Of a stretch of DNA of 64,000 nt, positions 12,301-21,453 are shown one piece after another. Where the stretch lies: positions 6,319,174-6,383,173 of the forward strand of contig OZ012690.1 of the NCBI GenBank assembly GCA_963942565.1. The letters are read 5' to 3'. A model generated the notes under the pieces. The model saw only the letters and a list, made by a program, of their open reading frames with translations, searched no databases and was not told the origin of the DNA. The stretch's first letter is position 1, and the number at the start of each line of letters is the position of its first letter. The translations under genes and the position numbers were made by a program. The DNA comes from Maea johnstoni (lineage: Eukaryota; Annelida; Polychaeta; Spionida; Magelonidae).

Positions 12301-15300
12301 CTGAAAAATCACCGAAACCCTAGCAAATGGGTACTCATCTGAGAGTACTCGGCAAGAGCTTTCCAATGGGTACCAACATGACAGGGTTTAGATGATTTTC
12401 AAAAATCTTTGCATCATTGTGCTCTAGGAGAAAGTAGCCTCAGCATTGGAAGGGTTAAGATATTTATTTTTCTGTGTCACTGTCTCAGGTCATCGAGGAG
12501 ACTTCCTTCTCCCTGATCGCAATAAGTACGTCTCCATGGACCGCCATTTCCTCAAGAGCTACATGCAGCTCCTGGTACAGACCTGTCACAAACGTGGTTG
12601 CCATGCAACAGGAGGCATGTCTGCAGTGGTGCTTCCCCCTGGTGGCGAGGAAGAGAAGCAGTCAGCTCAGGCCAAAGCATGCAGGTAAATTTACTTTTAA
12701 ACATTACTTATACATTAATGTTTCTTGCTCTTCTTGAATGATTGATTGGCTGGTATCTAGCCAAATAATAAACAAATACAATAACAACAATAACATCTAC
12801 ATTAAACAAACAAGCAGTTATGAAAATATATGAAATCAATGTTACATGAGCTTTTTGCAATTCACAAAAGAAAATTATAATCTTCTTTCCTGCATGTGTT
12901 TTTGTAGATAAAAGGAATGGAAGTTTGTATATCTTAGGTTACATTTAAGACCATTTGAATATTTGTGCACAGATAGGTCAAGAGTAATTTATTATTCTAC
13001 TTACAATACCAAGGATAAGAATAAAATATGTGTATGAATCCATGGCCCATCTCCTAATATTTCTCCCTTAAATATTTCCTGAAAAAGCTTTTGTTGGAGA
13101 CTTATCAATAGAGGCATATCTTGGTTATGATTAACACGTTAATGCTCACGGTTGTATACCAACATGACTTTCAACATGACATGATTTTCAAATTTTCCTC
13201 ATTATTTTTCTGTTTCTGCCTATTGTATATACCTATTGTTCTTTTCTTTGTGTTTCTGTTTCTGCCTATTGTTATACCTATTGTTCTTTTCTTTGTGTTT
13301 CTGTTTCTGCCTATTGTTACACCTATTGTTATTTTCTTTGTGTTACTGTTTCAGATCTAAGCTGGGTGAAATCAAGGAGGGTGTGGATGGTTTTATGGTA
13401 TATGACGGAGCATTGGTTCCCACAATGCAACAGGTTGGTTTATGATAAGTGTTAGGAACCACACCCAACTCAGTGGCTCAGTGGCTGAGGTCCAATGCAC
13501 AAAATAGCAAAAAATTATGAAAACCTTTTTAACCCTATTGACAGGGAAGCTCTCACTGAGAACATTCAGTTGAGTACCCCTTTGCCGCAGTGTCAGTCAT
13601 TTCTCAGGTTTTTGTCATCATTTCATGTTGACCAAATTAGCACCCAGCAGCGAAAAGGTTAAGTATCTAATCAAATACCACTTTGTCATATTTTCAGGTA
13701 ATGGAGCCGGTCTCTAATTAGCTTGAATACCTCATTATCTCATTTAGTACTACCTGAATGTACCTGACATTGATGATGTTAGTCCAATTGTGCTTCTGAG
13801 TTTGTTAATTATACCCATGTGCCCTGAGTTTGCTTGAAAGTGTCTATTTCTTATGCTGCTGGTGGCTGATTTGGCCAATACGAAATGAGGCAAAAAACCT
13901 GAAAAATGATTGAAACCCTGGCACTTGGGTACTCATCTGAGTGACTGTGTACTCAGCGAGAGCTAGCCCATCAATACCAACATGACAGGGTTTAGATGGG
14001 TTTTGAAAATCTTTGCTTTGGACATAAGCAGCTTCAACATTGGAAGGTTATTATGAAGATGACACCAAAAATAGGCTTTTTGAGGCTGCTAGTACAGATA
14101 TGATGGAACTTCGTCAGTCTTGAATCTTTTATCAAAGTGTTATACCATAAATCATGATATTCTTAATCACACTCTAATAAGGTACCTACACTTTATGTCA
14201 TTGGAATGACCCTTATTTGTTCCTGTGTTTTTGTTTACTAAATCTAAAATTTAAATCAATTTGACTAATTGTTCAAAATATTCCTCACATGGAGTATTGC
14301 TTGTCCAATTCATATATGCTGATTTTTAATTCATTACTTCCATTCTTTTAATTGAAGTTATGATAGTTATGATCAGTTAAGCAAGTCATTCTGCATCGTT
14401 TTAAAAAGATCTTGCCATCCATTGAAGGTTTCAACAGGAAAAATGCATGCACTTAAGCTATATTGCAGTAGTGTTAATTTCTTTTCATACATTTTTCTTT
14501 TTAGCTCTTTAAGAAGTTCACATCAGGAGAGAACCAGATCACATCTCATCTAAGTACCCATCAGATACTGGCCAAAGATTTGCTGACCATGCCTTCAGTA
14601 AGTAATTTATGTATTTTTAACTACCAGGTACATACTATTTATATATTACCTGACAGGGCTCCTTTAATTTTAAATTAAAGGAGCCAATTAAGTTTACAAA
14701 TGTATTTATCAATTATTAACTGGAGAACTTTGAAAATATTTTTTTTGTAATGTTTGTCTCCCATTGTTTTCCCTAGTAGTGCCCAAAATGCTTCTTAGAG
14801 CAAATATTCTTTTAATTTTCTGGAGGGAGGGGCATGCCTGCAGACCCTGGCCTAGCCTGGACAGTGTGTCAGAAGATTAAGACAGGTCACTTTTAGCACA
14901 CAGCCTGAATCTTCTGGCATGATTTGTTTCTTTTCATTTTTTTGTTGGAAGGATCCAAAATGCTTGTGGGAATAAAATGGTCATCAACCTAGAACTGTGA
15001 GACCTATTTCCATACATTTGTATGGATTTATATTTTGTATGTTTACATTTTAGAACTATACATTTTATATCCTTTTTAATACTTCTGTGGGTAGATGCTT
15101 TAAGGGAAATTGATTGTTATACTGTAAAACCCATTATTATCGCGCTCCTTTTAATTTCACGCATTTCGCGCTAGGAGATGATAACGCGTATATTACTGGC
15201 GCTGATATACGTTCAAAATAGCATAACAATGCCCCATCTAGTGGTGATACAGTTGATGCGTGTGATCAAATGGCCGCGATCGCATTCACACGGCAATTGC

Positions 15301-17557
15301 GTGAATAAAAAGGGGCGTGGTTATAAAGGGTTTTACAGTAGTACCTTTATGGAAATATTTGATCAATTTTTCCACTGTTTTGTAGGGAGGAGTAACACTA
15401 GAGGGCTTACAGTACAATATTGCTGTAGGAATACTCTTCATAGAGGCCTGGTTAAGAGGTAAGATATGCCCGGCGGGATATAAGAAATACTCTGACAGGG
15501 CTCGATCAACATCAACCAACACTTTCATCAGCCAAACAGGGTTAGATACCTCAATTTTTACTAGCCCAGAGATATCTTTCTTTAAGCCCTGAAAATTGAT
15601 GACATAAAATGTGCACAATTTTTCCCCATATCAATTGGCAAAATTTGTCAATCAGCTTCTGTTGATAACATGAAGAATAATGCAATGTAATCTGTTGATT
15701 TTATCTTTATTATCATCCAGTTGAGCAGAGCCAGAGGAGGATTTCTGATACTTCTTTACTCGTTGATGCTTTATTTTAATCTAGCCCCTTTGGTCTACTC
15801 ACTTGTAAAAATGACATGCCCTAAATTAACCCTTCCAATGCTGAGGCTACTTTCTTGCAAAGCACAAGAACGCAAATATTTTGGAAAACCATCTAAACCC
15901 TGTTATGTTGGTACTCATTTGAAAGCTCTCACTGAGTACTCTCATATGAGTACCCATTTGCCAGGGTTCCAGTGATTTTTCAGGATCTTCGCATTATTTT
16001 GTATCGGCCAACTTAGCCATCAGCAGCATAAGGGTTAGATTTTATTAAAGTCTTGCTTTGAAAATGCAAATTTGATATACTGATATCAATAAGAATCCCA
16101 ATTTAGAAATGTTGGCATCATTCATAGATTAGTATTGCCTTTAAAGATGTAATACTTTTCTTTAAACTTCACTCTTCTCCTTTCTAGGTCAAGGTCATCA
16201 CTTTTCTTTAAACTTCACTCTTCTCCTTTCTAGGTCAAGGTCATCACTTTTCTTTAAACTTCACTCTTCTCCTTTCTAGGTCAAGGTCATCACTTTTCTT
16301 TAAACTTCACTCTTCTCCTTTCTAGGTCAAGGTCATTACTGCTACAAAGGTCAGGTGGAAGACTCTGCTACAGCAGAAATATCACGCTCGCAGGTCAGTG
16401 GTCATAACATATTAGTTATTTAACCCATTAATGCTCACAGCGGCCAAAGGTAGCCTGACAATTTTGATGTAATCTTGCAGGCAAAAGCAGCACAGGGAAA
16501 ATATTTGAATGAGAAATGTTATTCAGAACATTGCCAACAACTCTCCTTCAAATATTTTGTAAAATCAAATTTAATTCTGAAGTTATTGCAAAAAGTATCA
16601 TAGATCCAGACAACAATTTTTGAAGGAACTCTTAAGCACTAATGGGTTTACATACTTCTTATTATTGCCCTACTGTTATTCTTCTTAACATTATCTAAGT
16701 CTAGTTTAATACATACTGAAGAAATCTGACAAATTATCCCAAACGTCACGCAGATTTTTGATAACCACCTAAACCCTGTCATGTTGGTAATCATTGGAGA
16801 GCTCTCCCTGAGTATACTCTTAGATGAGTGCCCATGTGCCAGGGTTTCAATCTTTTTTCAGGGTTTTCTGCATCATTTCATATTGGCCAAAGTAGCCACC
16901 AGCAGCATAAGTGTTTAGATGAGGAATATTTCTATGATGAAACATAATACAAATATGATATCCCTGTGGGGTGGCTAACATGATTGTCTACCCCCTGGCG
17001 CAGGTCTTAGGTGACAATGCTCATTAGGGGTAGACAATCATGTTAGCCACCCTACAGGGATGATATATTTGTTTTATTATACTGAACAACCTAAGCTCCC
17101 TCAAACGAGGGAGTTTAAAGTTTGATTTTTCCTGTTAGAGGAATTGAGTGCTTCAACAGATTTGGGCAATCTCTACAAACCAATCAGAATACAGACTCTT
17201 CAAGTTAGAGATGATAATTTACAATTTGTTATTGTATTCTCTCTTCCTCTTTAGGTTTGGCAGTGGATTAGGCATCAGGCGCCCTTGGAAGAGACCGGAG
17301 CGATAGTCACCCTCCAGATGGTCCGATCCCTTGCGCAGAACTTCTTGCTCAGTTCTTGCATTCAGGCCGGATCGTTCCAATTCTCCACTAACGCGGGTCG
17401 TCAGCGGATAAGCATGGCTACCGCCATTTTTCTTGACCTGGTTGCTAAGCGAGACTTCCCAGAATTCATCACAACATTTCTTGATAGCGATCCTCGCTTT
17501 CAGAAGGAACATAATAGCAGCATTAAGTTCAAGATGAACGGCGCCTCTAAGATGTAA
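4550..17557 (+). CDS. Malate synthase, 5'-partial, 10 exons (gene span)
   Basis: Malate synthase condenses glyoxylate and acetyl-CoA to malate, the second step of the glyoxylate shunt. The ten exons join in phase to about 405 residues and run to a stop codon. Visible motifs in order: LMLRPRAWN (equivalent of the bacterial CRVRG catalytic-Arg segment), [33 protein letters not shown] (acidic residues that bind Mg), [14 protein letters not shown] (family signature), [14 protein letters not shown], and [17 protein letters not shown] with the catalytic Asp. The protein ends in SKM, which fits the peroxisomal PTS1 consensus. Animal malate synthases of about 550 residues would have roughly 145 more N-terminal residues. 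No exon for these was recognised in 1-4549, so they may lie upstream of the window. The first visible exon starts inside a codon. Family assignment is near certain; expression is unknown. Confidence 0.95.
4731..4942 (+). repeat. Family-A MITE
   Basis: Copy from AACCCTTATGCTGCTG to GGAAGG in the intron after exon a. Confidence 0.92.
5030..5116. repeat. Family-B MITE fragment
   Basis: Ends in GTATGAATGGGTTGA; internal GGCTGATTTTGGCC resembles other family-B ends. Confidence 0.5.
5802..5912 (+). CDS. Malate synthase exon b
   Basis: A 111-nt, phase 0-0 exon with acceptor CTCCACAG and donor GTAGGT. It encodes [18 protein letters not shown] and on to FFYLSK, matching the GEAIPGSLFDFALYFFHN block of bacterial malate synthase A. 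Confidence 0.96.
5966..6340. repeat. Compound microsatellite
   Basis: (ATT/GTT)n, then (AGT)n from about 6094, (GCA)n from about 6221, then a short TTGAAATAAAGATTAT LINE-like tail and (TATC)n. It lies between malate synthase exons b and c. Confidence 0.95.
6385..6444 (+). CDS. Malate synthase exon c
   Basis: A 60-nt, phase 0-0 exon encoding [20 protein letters not shown]. Acceptor TTTTTCAG, donor GTAATA. Confidence 0.95.
7281..7512. repeat. TA-flanked MITE (TACTGTAAATTCTC ends)
   Basis: Starts TACTGTAAATTCTCAG and ends with the inverted counterpart GAGAACTTACAGTA. About 230 bp. The TA ends suggest a Tc1/mariner-type source. Confidence 0.8.
7548..7704 (+). CDS. Malate synthase exon d (family signature)
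   Basis: A 157-nt exon ending one base into a codon. It carries the Mg-binding segment [13 protein letters not shown] and the signature [14 protein letters not shown]. Acceptor TTTCTAG, donor GTAAGT. A TA-flanked MITE ends only 35 bases before it. Confidence 0.97.
7750..7816. repeat. Family-B MITE fragment
   Basis: Contains CATTAATACTTACAGCGGC and CTGACAATTTTGATGAAAT, as in the left part of family B. Confidence 0.55.
8996..9230 (+). repeat. Family-B MITE
   Basis: Has GGCCTGACAATTTTTGTGAA, ATATTTGAAGG and the end TTAATGGGTTA. Confidence 0.8.
9306..9534 (-). repeat. Family-B MITE
   Basis: Opposite orientation to the previous copy; ends ACTCATTAACACTTAAG and GTGAGCATTAATGGGTTA. Confidence 0.8.
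9614..10709. repeat. Minisatellite, ~86-bp unit, about 13 copies
   Basis: Unit starts near GATGACAAGACAAGCTCCC and includes TTTCAAATGAGCATTCAATT and TTTGCAATTGCTTTCACA. Spacing between unit starts is mostly 85-93 bp, with one irregular step of 127 bp. It lies in the malate synthase intron between exons d and e. Units differ by a few bases and T-tract lengths. Confidence 0.95.
10734..11175. repeat. TA-flanked MITE (TACCGTATTC ends)
   Basis: Begins TACCGTATTCGTCCGATTAA and ends with the inverted TTAATTGGAAGAATACGGT. About 440 bp. Partial relative at 12046. Confidence 0.8.
11176..11570. other. Unassigned intronic stretch
   Basis: No gene or repeat recognised. Confidence 0.4.
11577..11690. repeat. 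Family-B MITE fragment
   Basis: Contains AAAATATTTGAAGGAGAGTT and ATGCTTTTGTCAGAAATA, as inside family B. Confidence 0.55.
12046..12170. repeat. Fragment of the TACCGTATTC MITE family
   Basis: Starts TACCGTATTCCTCCATTTAA and then follows the 10734 element loosely. Confidence 0.6.
12247..12457 (+). repeat. Family-A MITE
   Basis: Complete copy; its right end lies about 31 bases before the acceptor of malate synthase exon e. Confidence 0.93.
12489..12684 (+). CDS. Malate synthase exon e
   Basis: A 196-nt exon encoding [20 protein letters not shown] onward through [20 protein letters not shown]. Acceptor TGTCTCAG, donor GTAAAT. A family-A MITE ends about 31 bases upstream of the acceptor. Confidence 0.97.
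13057..13160. repeat. Family-B MITE, degraded
   Basis: AATATTTCTCCCTTAAATAT and CACGTTAATGCTCACGG match family B only in part. Confidence 0.45.
13209..13354 (+). repeat. Pyrimidine-rich tandem repeat ending at the exon f acceptor
   Basis: Three copies of a ~45-46-bp unit (TTTCTGCCTATTG ... CTTTTCTTTGTGTTTCTG). The last copy ends in the functional TTTCAG of exon f. Confidence 0.9.
13355..13433 (+). CDS. Malate synthase exon f
   Basis: A 79-nt exon encoding [20 protein letters not shown] then VPTMQQ. Its acceptor TGTTTCAG lies at the end of a three-copy pyrimidine-rich tandem repeat. Confidence 0.95.
13519..13661 (-). repeat. Family-A MITE, shortened
   Basis: Retains AACCCTATTGACAGGG, AGCTCTCACTGAG and the AAGGTT end; shorter than the ~210-bp norm. 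Confidence 0.75.
13849..14049 (+). repeat. Family-A MITE
   Basis: Copy from TTATGCTGCTGGTGGC to CATTGGAAGG. Confidence 0.9.
14505..14597 (+). CDS. Malate synthase exon g
   Basis: A 93-nt, phase 0-0 exon encoding [20 protein letters not shown] then [11 protein letters not shown]. Acceptor CTTTTTAG, donor GTAAGT. Confidence 0.93.
15120..15340. repeat. TA-flanked MITE (TACTGTAAAACCC ends)
   Basis: Perfect 13-bp terminal inverted repeat, TACTGTAAAACCC and GGGTTTTACAGTA, 221 bp apart end to end. CpG-rich inside (GCGCTCC, CGCGCTAGG, CCGCGATCGC). It lies 45 bases before malate synthase exon h. Confidence 0.88.
15386..15458 (+). CDS. Malate synthase exon h
   Basis: A 73-nt exon encoding [20 protein letters not shown] and AWLR, matching the NIRVAVQYIEAW block of the family. 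A TA-flanked MITE ends 45 bases upstream. Confidence 0.96.
15828..16036 (-). repeat. Family-A MITE
   Basis: Copy from AACCCTTCCAATGCTGAGGC to AGCAGCATAAGGGTT. Confidence 0.93.
16154..16337 (+). repeat. Four 46-bp tandem copies of a splice acceptor
   Basis: The unit is ACTTTTCTTTAAACTTCACT followed by CTTCTCCTTTCTAGGTCAAG and GTCATC. It contains a full pyrimidine tract, the AG, and the first 12 bases of malate synthase exon i. The first three copies are essentially identical; the last differs at its final base. Confidence 0.98.
16326..16393 (+). CDS. Malate synthase exon i (catalytic Asp)
   Basis: A 68-nt exon encoding [20 protein letters not shown] and SQ. It contains the catalytic Asp of the [10 protein letters not shown] motif. 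The chosen acceptor is the last of four tandem copies. It is the only one that keeps the frame without a stop: the first copy is in frame but runs into TAG. Confidence 0.94.
16422..16648 (+). repeat. Family-B MITE (reference copy)
   Basis: About 227 bp with imperfect inverted ends AACCCATTAATGCTCAC and AAGCACTAATGGGTT. The centre has paired TTTGAATGAGAAATGTT / AACTCTCCTTCAAATATTTT, so the element can fold on itself. At least six fuller copies and several fragments occur in the window. Confidence 0.85.
16745..16917 (-). repeat. Family-A MITE, truncated
   Basis: Starts inside the element (CAGATTTTTGATAACCACC) and keeps the right end AGCAGCATAAGTGTT. Confidence 0.85.
16949..17072. repeat. Long hairpin in the last malate synthase intron
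   Basis: Two 46-base arms (16949-16994 and 17027-17072; core GGTGGCTAACATGATTGTCT) pair with only a few mismatches around a ~32-base loop. Weaker pairing continues outward. It is probably a small foldback MITE. Confidence 0.9.
17255..17557 (+). CDS. Malate synthase terminal exon j
   Basis: A 303-nt exon starting [20 protein letters not shown] and ending GASKM before TAA. It contains the conserved [13 protein letters not shown] block. It is more GC-rich than its surroundings, as expected for real coding sequence. A MITE begins three bases after the stop codon and so forms the start of the 3' UTR. Confidence 0.97.
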   Translation, partial: VWQWIRHQAPLEETGAIVTLQMVRSLAQNFLLSSCIQAGSFQFSTNAGRQRISMATAIFLDLVAKRDFPEFITTFLDSDPRFQKEHNSSIKFKMNGASKM

Positions 17558-17560
17558 ATT

Positions 17561-17776
17561 AACCCTTCCATTGCTGAGCCTACTTTCGTCCAATTCGCAC
17601 AAGGATGCAAAGATTCTTGAAAACCATCGAAACCCTGTCATGTTGGTATTCATTGGAAAGCTCTCGCTGAGTTCCATTAGATGAGTACCCATTTGCCATG
17701 GTTTCAGTGATTTTTTCAGGGTTTTTTTTGCATAATTTTGTTTTGGCCAAAGTAGCCATCAGCAGCATAAGGGTTA
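17561..17776 (-). repeat. Family-A MITE at the malate synthase stop codon
   Basis: Begins three bases after the TAA stop. Its right end GGGTTAACCC is shared with the family-B copy that follows. Confidence 0.93.
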
Positions 17777-17945
17777 ACCCATTCATGCCTGTAGTAGCCA
17801 AAACCGCCTGACATATTCAGTGATCTCTCTCTTACAAAGGCAATATTTAGAAAATACTTGGAGAATTGTTCATCAATACTATTTTTTAAAGTATGATAGG
17901 TCCAGACGACACTGGTCAAAATGATGTCCAGGCATGAAATGGTTA
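17774..17945 (+). repeat. Family-B MITE, shortened
   Basis: From AACCCATTCATGCCTG to GAAATGGTTAA, abutting the family-A copy. Confidence 0.75.
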
Positions 17946-17984
17946 ACAATGACAGATGCAGGATTTGCAAGGAATATTGCTTTA

Positions 17985-18194
17985 AACCTTTTAATGCTAA
18001 GGCTACTGTCGTCCAAAGCACAAGGATGCAAAGATTTTTGAAAACCATCTAAACCCTGTCATGTTGGTATTCATTGGATAGCTCTCGCTAAGTACTCTAG
18101 GATGAGTACCCACATGCCAGGGTTTCAGTCATTTCTCAGCTTTTTTGCATCGATTTGTTTTTTTTTAAAAATGCAACCAGCAGAATAAAGGTTA
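17985..18194 (-). repeat. Family-A MITE
   Basis: Copy from AACCTTTTAATGCTAAGG to AGAATAAAGGTTAA. Confidence 0.9.
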
Positions 18195-18328
18195 AATGAT
18201 CAGTGATATTTTCACCTTGAAAACCGGAGTATTGAACTCCGTTATACACCTAAAAGTTGATTCAGTTAACTAATAAACACCCCTTTTTATCTGCTGCCCA
18301 AGAAGGGAAGTGGGAGTTGTTTAAAAAG

Positions 18329-18832
18329 GGGGAGTTTATTTCAGTCTTAAATCTCTGTGCTACATTCAACCCATAAAAGTTTTCTTTAGGCATATCATCC
18401 TGGCTAAGGCATATCTAGGAAAGAGAATTAAAGAGATTTGATAATCTACACAAAAAACGTGCTGGATCTTTAGTTTTTAACCCTCCCAATGCTAAAACTA
18501 CTTTCGTCCAAAGCACAAGGACGAGTATAACTTTGAAAACCATCTAAATCCTGTTATGTTGGTACTCCTTGGATGGCTCTCGCTGAGTACTCAGATGATT
18601 ACCCATTTGCCAGGGTTTCAACCATTTTAAAGGTTTTTTTTGCATCGTTTTGCATTGGCAAATTAGCCACCAGCAGCTTAAGGGTTAAAAAAGGGGTAGT
18701 TCATTTCAATTGTAAATCTCTATGTTACATTCAACCAATAAAAGTTTCCTTTAGGAGTATCGTCCAAGAAAGAAAATTAAGGAGATATGCTAATCTACAC
18801 GAAAAACATGCTAGATTTTTAGTTTTTATGGA
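18329..18832. repeat. Family-A MITE inside a local direct repeat
   Basis: The MITE (18479-18687) is flanked by two diverged copies of ~150 bp (18329-18478 and 18693-18832), sharing AAATCTCTGTGCTACATTCA and AAAAACGTGCTGGAT with substitutions. Confidence 0.8.
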
Positions 18833-19069
18833 AATCACATGAAAATTGTACTTTGGAAACGTGTTCACAAAAAGTATTTATACCCGAGGCATTTGCATAT
18901 CAGAAATTCAACTATGGTAAAGACAAGAAAGACAAGATCAGCTACTTCTAAATAGTATTTATTCATGAAGCATCACATGCTTAAATGTATATTTTTAGTA
19001 AGTGCTGCAGATTACAGAAGATTCTTGTGACATCCATGAAGAAAACCTATTGTAAGGCAGCCTCCTCTT

Positions 19070-19278
19070 AACCCTTCTAATGCTGAGGCTACTTTCGTCC
19101 AATGCACAAGGATGCAAAGATTTTTGAAAACCATCTAAACCCTGTCATGTTGGAGTTAATTGGATAGCTCTCACTGAGTATTCTCAATTGAGTACCCATG
19201 TGCCAGGGTTTCAGTCATTTTCAGGTTTTATGCATCATTTTGTATTGGCCAAAATAGCCACCAGCAGCTTAAGGGTTA
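19070..19278 (-). repeat. Family-A MITE
   Basis: Complete copy from AACCCTTCTAATGCTGAGG to AAGGGTTAA. Confidence 0.93.
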
Positions 19279-19384
19279 AGATAAGTGGAAGGATTTGGCA
19301 TCTGTTCCTAAATTCAAGTGATTCCACTAAGAAAATAACCTCTATACTTATAGTCCTTGTAATTGTAGAATACTGTTAATAGCT

Positions 19385-19589
19385 TAACCCTTCCACTGCT
19401 GAGGCTAATTTTGTCCAGAGAACAAAGACTTTTGAAAACCATCTTAACCCTGCCATGTTGGTATTCATTGGAGAGCTCTCACCGAGTACTCTCAGATGAG
19501 TAACCCATATGCCAGGGTTCCTGTCATTTTTAAGGTTATTTTGCATCATTTTGTATTGACCAAATTAGCCACCAGCAGCATAAGGGTTA
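19385..19589 (-). repeat. Family-A MITE
   Basis: Complete copy, 107 bp after the previous one. Confidence 0.93.
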
Positions 19590-19951
19590 AATATATGCAT
19601 CTGTAGCATGTTCCCTCTACAGGTTACAGGTGTTTTTCAATAAATGCCAGCAAAGCTGTCAAGGCTTTATATAACAAAACGTCTGGAAATCTTACTGTTA
19701 ACTGTTACTGTTACTGTAAAGGCAGCAGAAATTTGACAACAGCAGTATGTATCAGCGATGCGACGCAATGGATAGATATAGGTAGCTTAGAGACTTTCAT
19801 GATATAATCCAAACTTGCATCTGTCAAATTCATTTCCTCCAAAGTTTAACATTGTAGTTTTTTTGGCTTTCACGCCAGTGGGCATAACTGGCATCAAAAT
19901 AAATTTGCGATACTCCTTTTCACTTCTGTCATCTCCATAAATGCAATACTT

Positions 19952-20181
19952 AACCCATTAATGCTCACCGCGGCCAAAACAGGCCTGACAATTTTGATAA
20001 AAAAAATTCTAACAAAAGTATTTTTTGAAAAATATTTGAAGGAGAAATGTTAATCAGAAGCCAAACAACAACTCTCCTTCAAATATTTTGGGAACTTTTG
20101 CTTTATTCTCAAGTTATTTTCAAAAGTATGAGAGTAGCAGACGATACTTTCTGGGGGAACTCTATAAGTGTGAATGGGTTA
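19952..20181 (+). repeat. Family-B MITE
   Basis: Copy from AACCCATTAATGCTCACCG to GTGTGAATGGGTTAA. Confidence 0.85.
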
Positions 20182-20545
20182 ATCAAGTACTGCCACCCTT
20201 TCCTAGTAGTGATTGCTTTCACACAACTCATATGTGTAATACATTTTGCCTGCTTTATTTAACAGTTTTCTCATTGTCACAATATGAAAATGTATTGATA
20301 TCAGATTTTTAGTACAGTTATTGCAGTCACACTGCCAGGTGTATTGCAGTAAGATTATACACATATAATTTTTCCAATAAAAATATATATTTATCCTATC
20401 AGTGTTCTCCTAGTTTTCTATCCAACTACAAAACTGGAACTTAGGTCATCTCGTTCAGTTACACGTGTCTGTCAGTTTGGAATGTACCCTTTGAATCTAA
20501 GTGATATTAATCATTTATAATAATTCATTGTTCACTGCGACCATT

Positions 20546-20752
20546 AACCCTTCCAATGCTGAGACTACTTTTGTCCGAACACAAAAACTCAAAAATCTTT
20601 GAAAATCATCTAAACCCTGTCATCTTTGTATTCATTTGAAAGCTCTCATTGAGTACTCTCAGATGAGTACCCATTTGCCAGGGTTCCAGTCATTTTTCAG
20701 TTTTTTTATTTACATTGTATTGGCCAAATTAGCCACCAGCAGCATAAGGGTT
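20546..20752 (-). repeat. Family-A MITE
   Basis: Complete copy from AACCCTTCCAATGCTGAG to GCATAAGGGTT. Confidence 0.93.
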
Positions 20753-21136
20753 GAGGATCAAGAATAAATCAAACCTAATTACCTTTTTATGTCTCTCATA
20801 CCTGTACATTAAGGAATTCAGCCTTTTCAACTGGCAGACCCATATAAGCACTTCAGATGTGAATGACTTCAGTGTATATTGTATTAATTTTGCACATATA
20901 ATATTATGTGCTTGATAGGCAGCTTCCTTTAATGTGCAGTTTACTTTTAATTTCTATTCTACACCATTCAGTCATTACTTGGCAAGAAATTGAGCACATA
21001 TTTCAAAAGAAAACCAAATCATGAAAAATGGAACAGAAAGGCAGACATGATGAGGATTTCTTTTCAAACCAAACATTGGGTCATCTTATCTACTCCAAAA
21101 ATCTAGACAATAGGCCTACAAATCAAACCGGCAATC
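20753..21136. other. Unassigned intergenic stretch
   Basis: No gene or repeat recognised. Confidence 0.4.
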
Positions 21137-21453
21137 AGGGACTTAGCCAGGACCCGTCCTGTCTGTCTTTTGGACAGGTAGTGTCCTTAAAACCTCCTGT
21201 TTGGACAGGCAAAATTTTCTCTGAAGATTTTTCCATTTTAACTTTTGGGAGGTAATAACCAAATATTTTTTCTATTCTAACAAACCATCTTCTAGGGCAT
21301 ACCTGAAGTATAAATTGCCCCTTTTGACACACTAGGTTATTAAATGTAGCTTGTATAAGGATTTGAAGTAACTGAGTAGCTTAATCTGGACGGGCAGAAA
21401 TTCAGGAATTGATGTTTTTGACAGACATTTTTGAAATCCTGGCTAAGACCCTG
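21137..21453. repeat. MITE with CAGGGACTTAGCCAGGA ends
   Basis: About 317 bp, from CAGGGACTTAGCCAGGA to the inverted AATCCTGGCTAAGACCCTG. Distantly related in its ends to family C. Related pieces with CCTGTCCAAAAG and CTGGCTAAAT occur near 26215-26312 and 36158-36283. Confidence 0.8.

Noticed and set aside
17219-17692. 157-residue minus-strand frame across the end of malate synthase
   Set aside because: Shadow of the real terminal exon and the MITE next to it.
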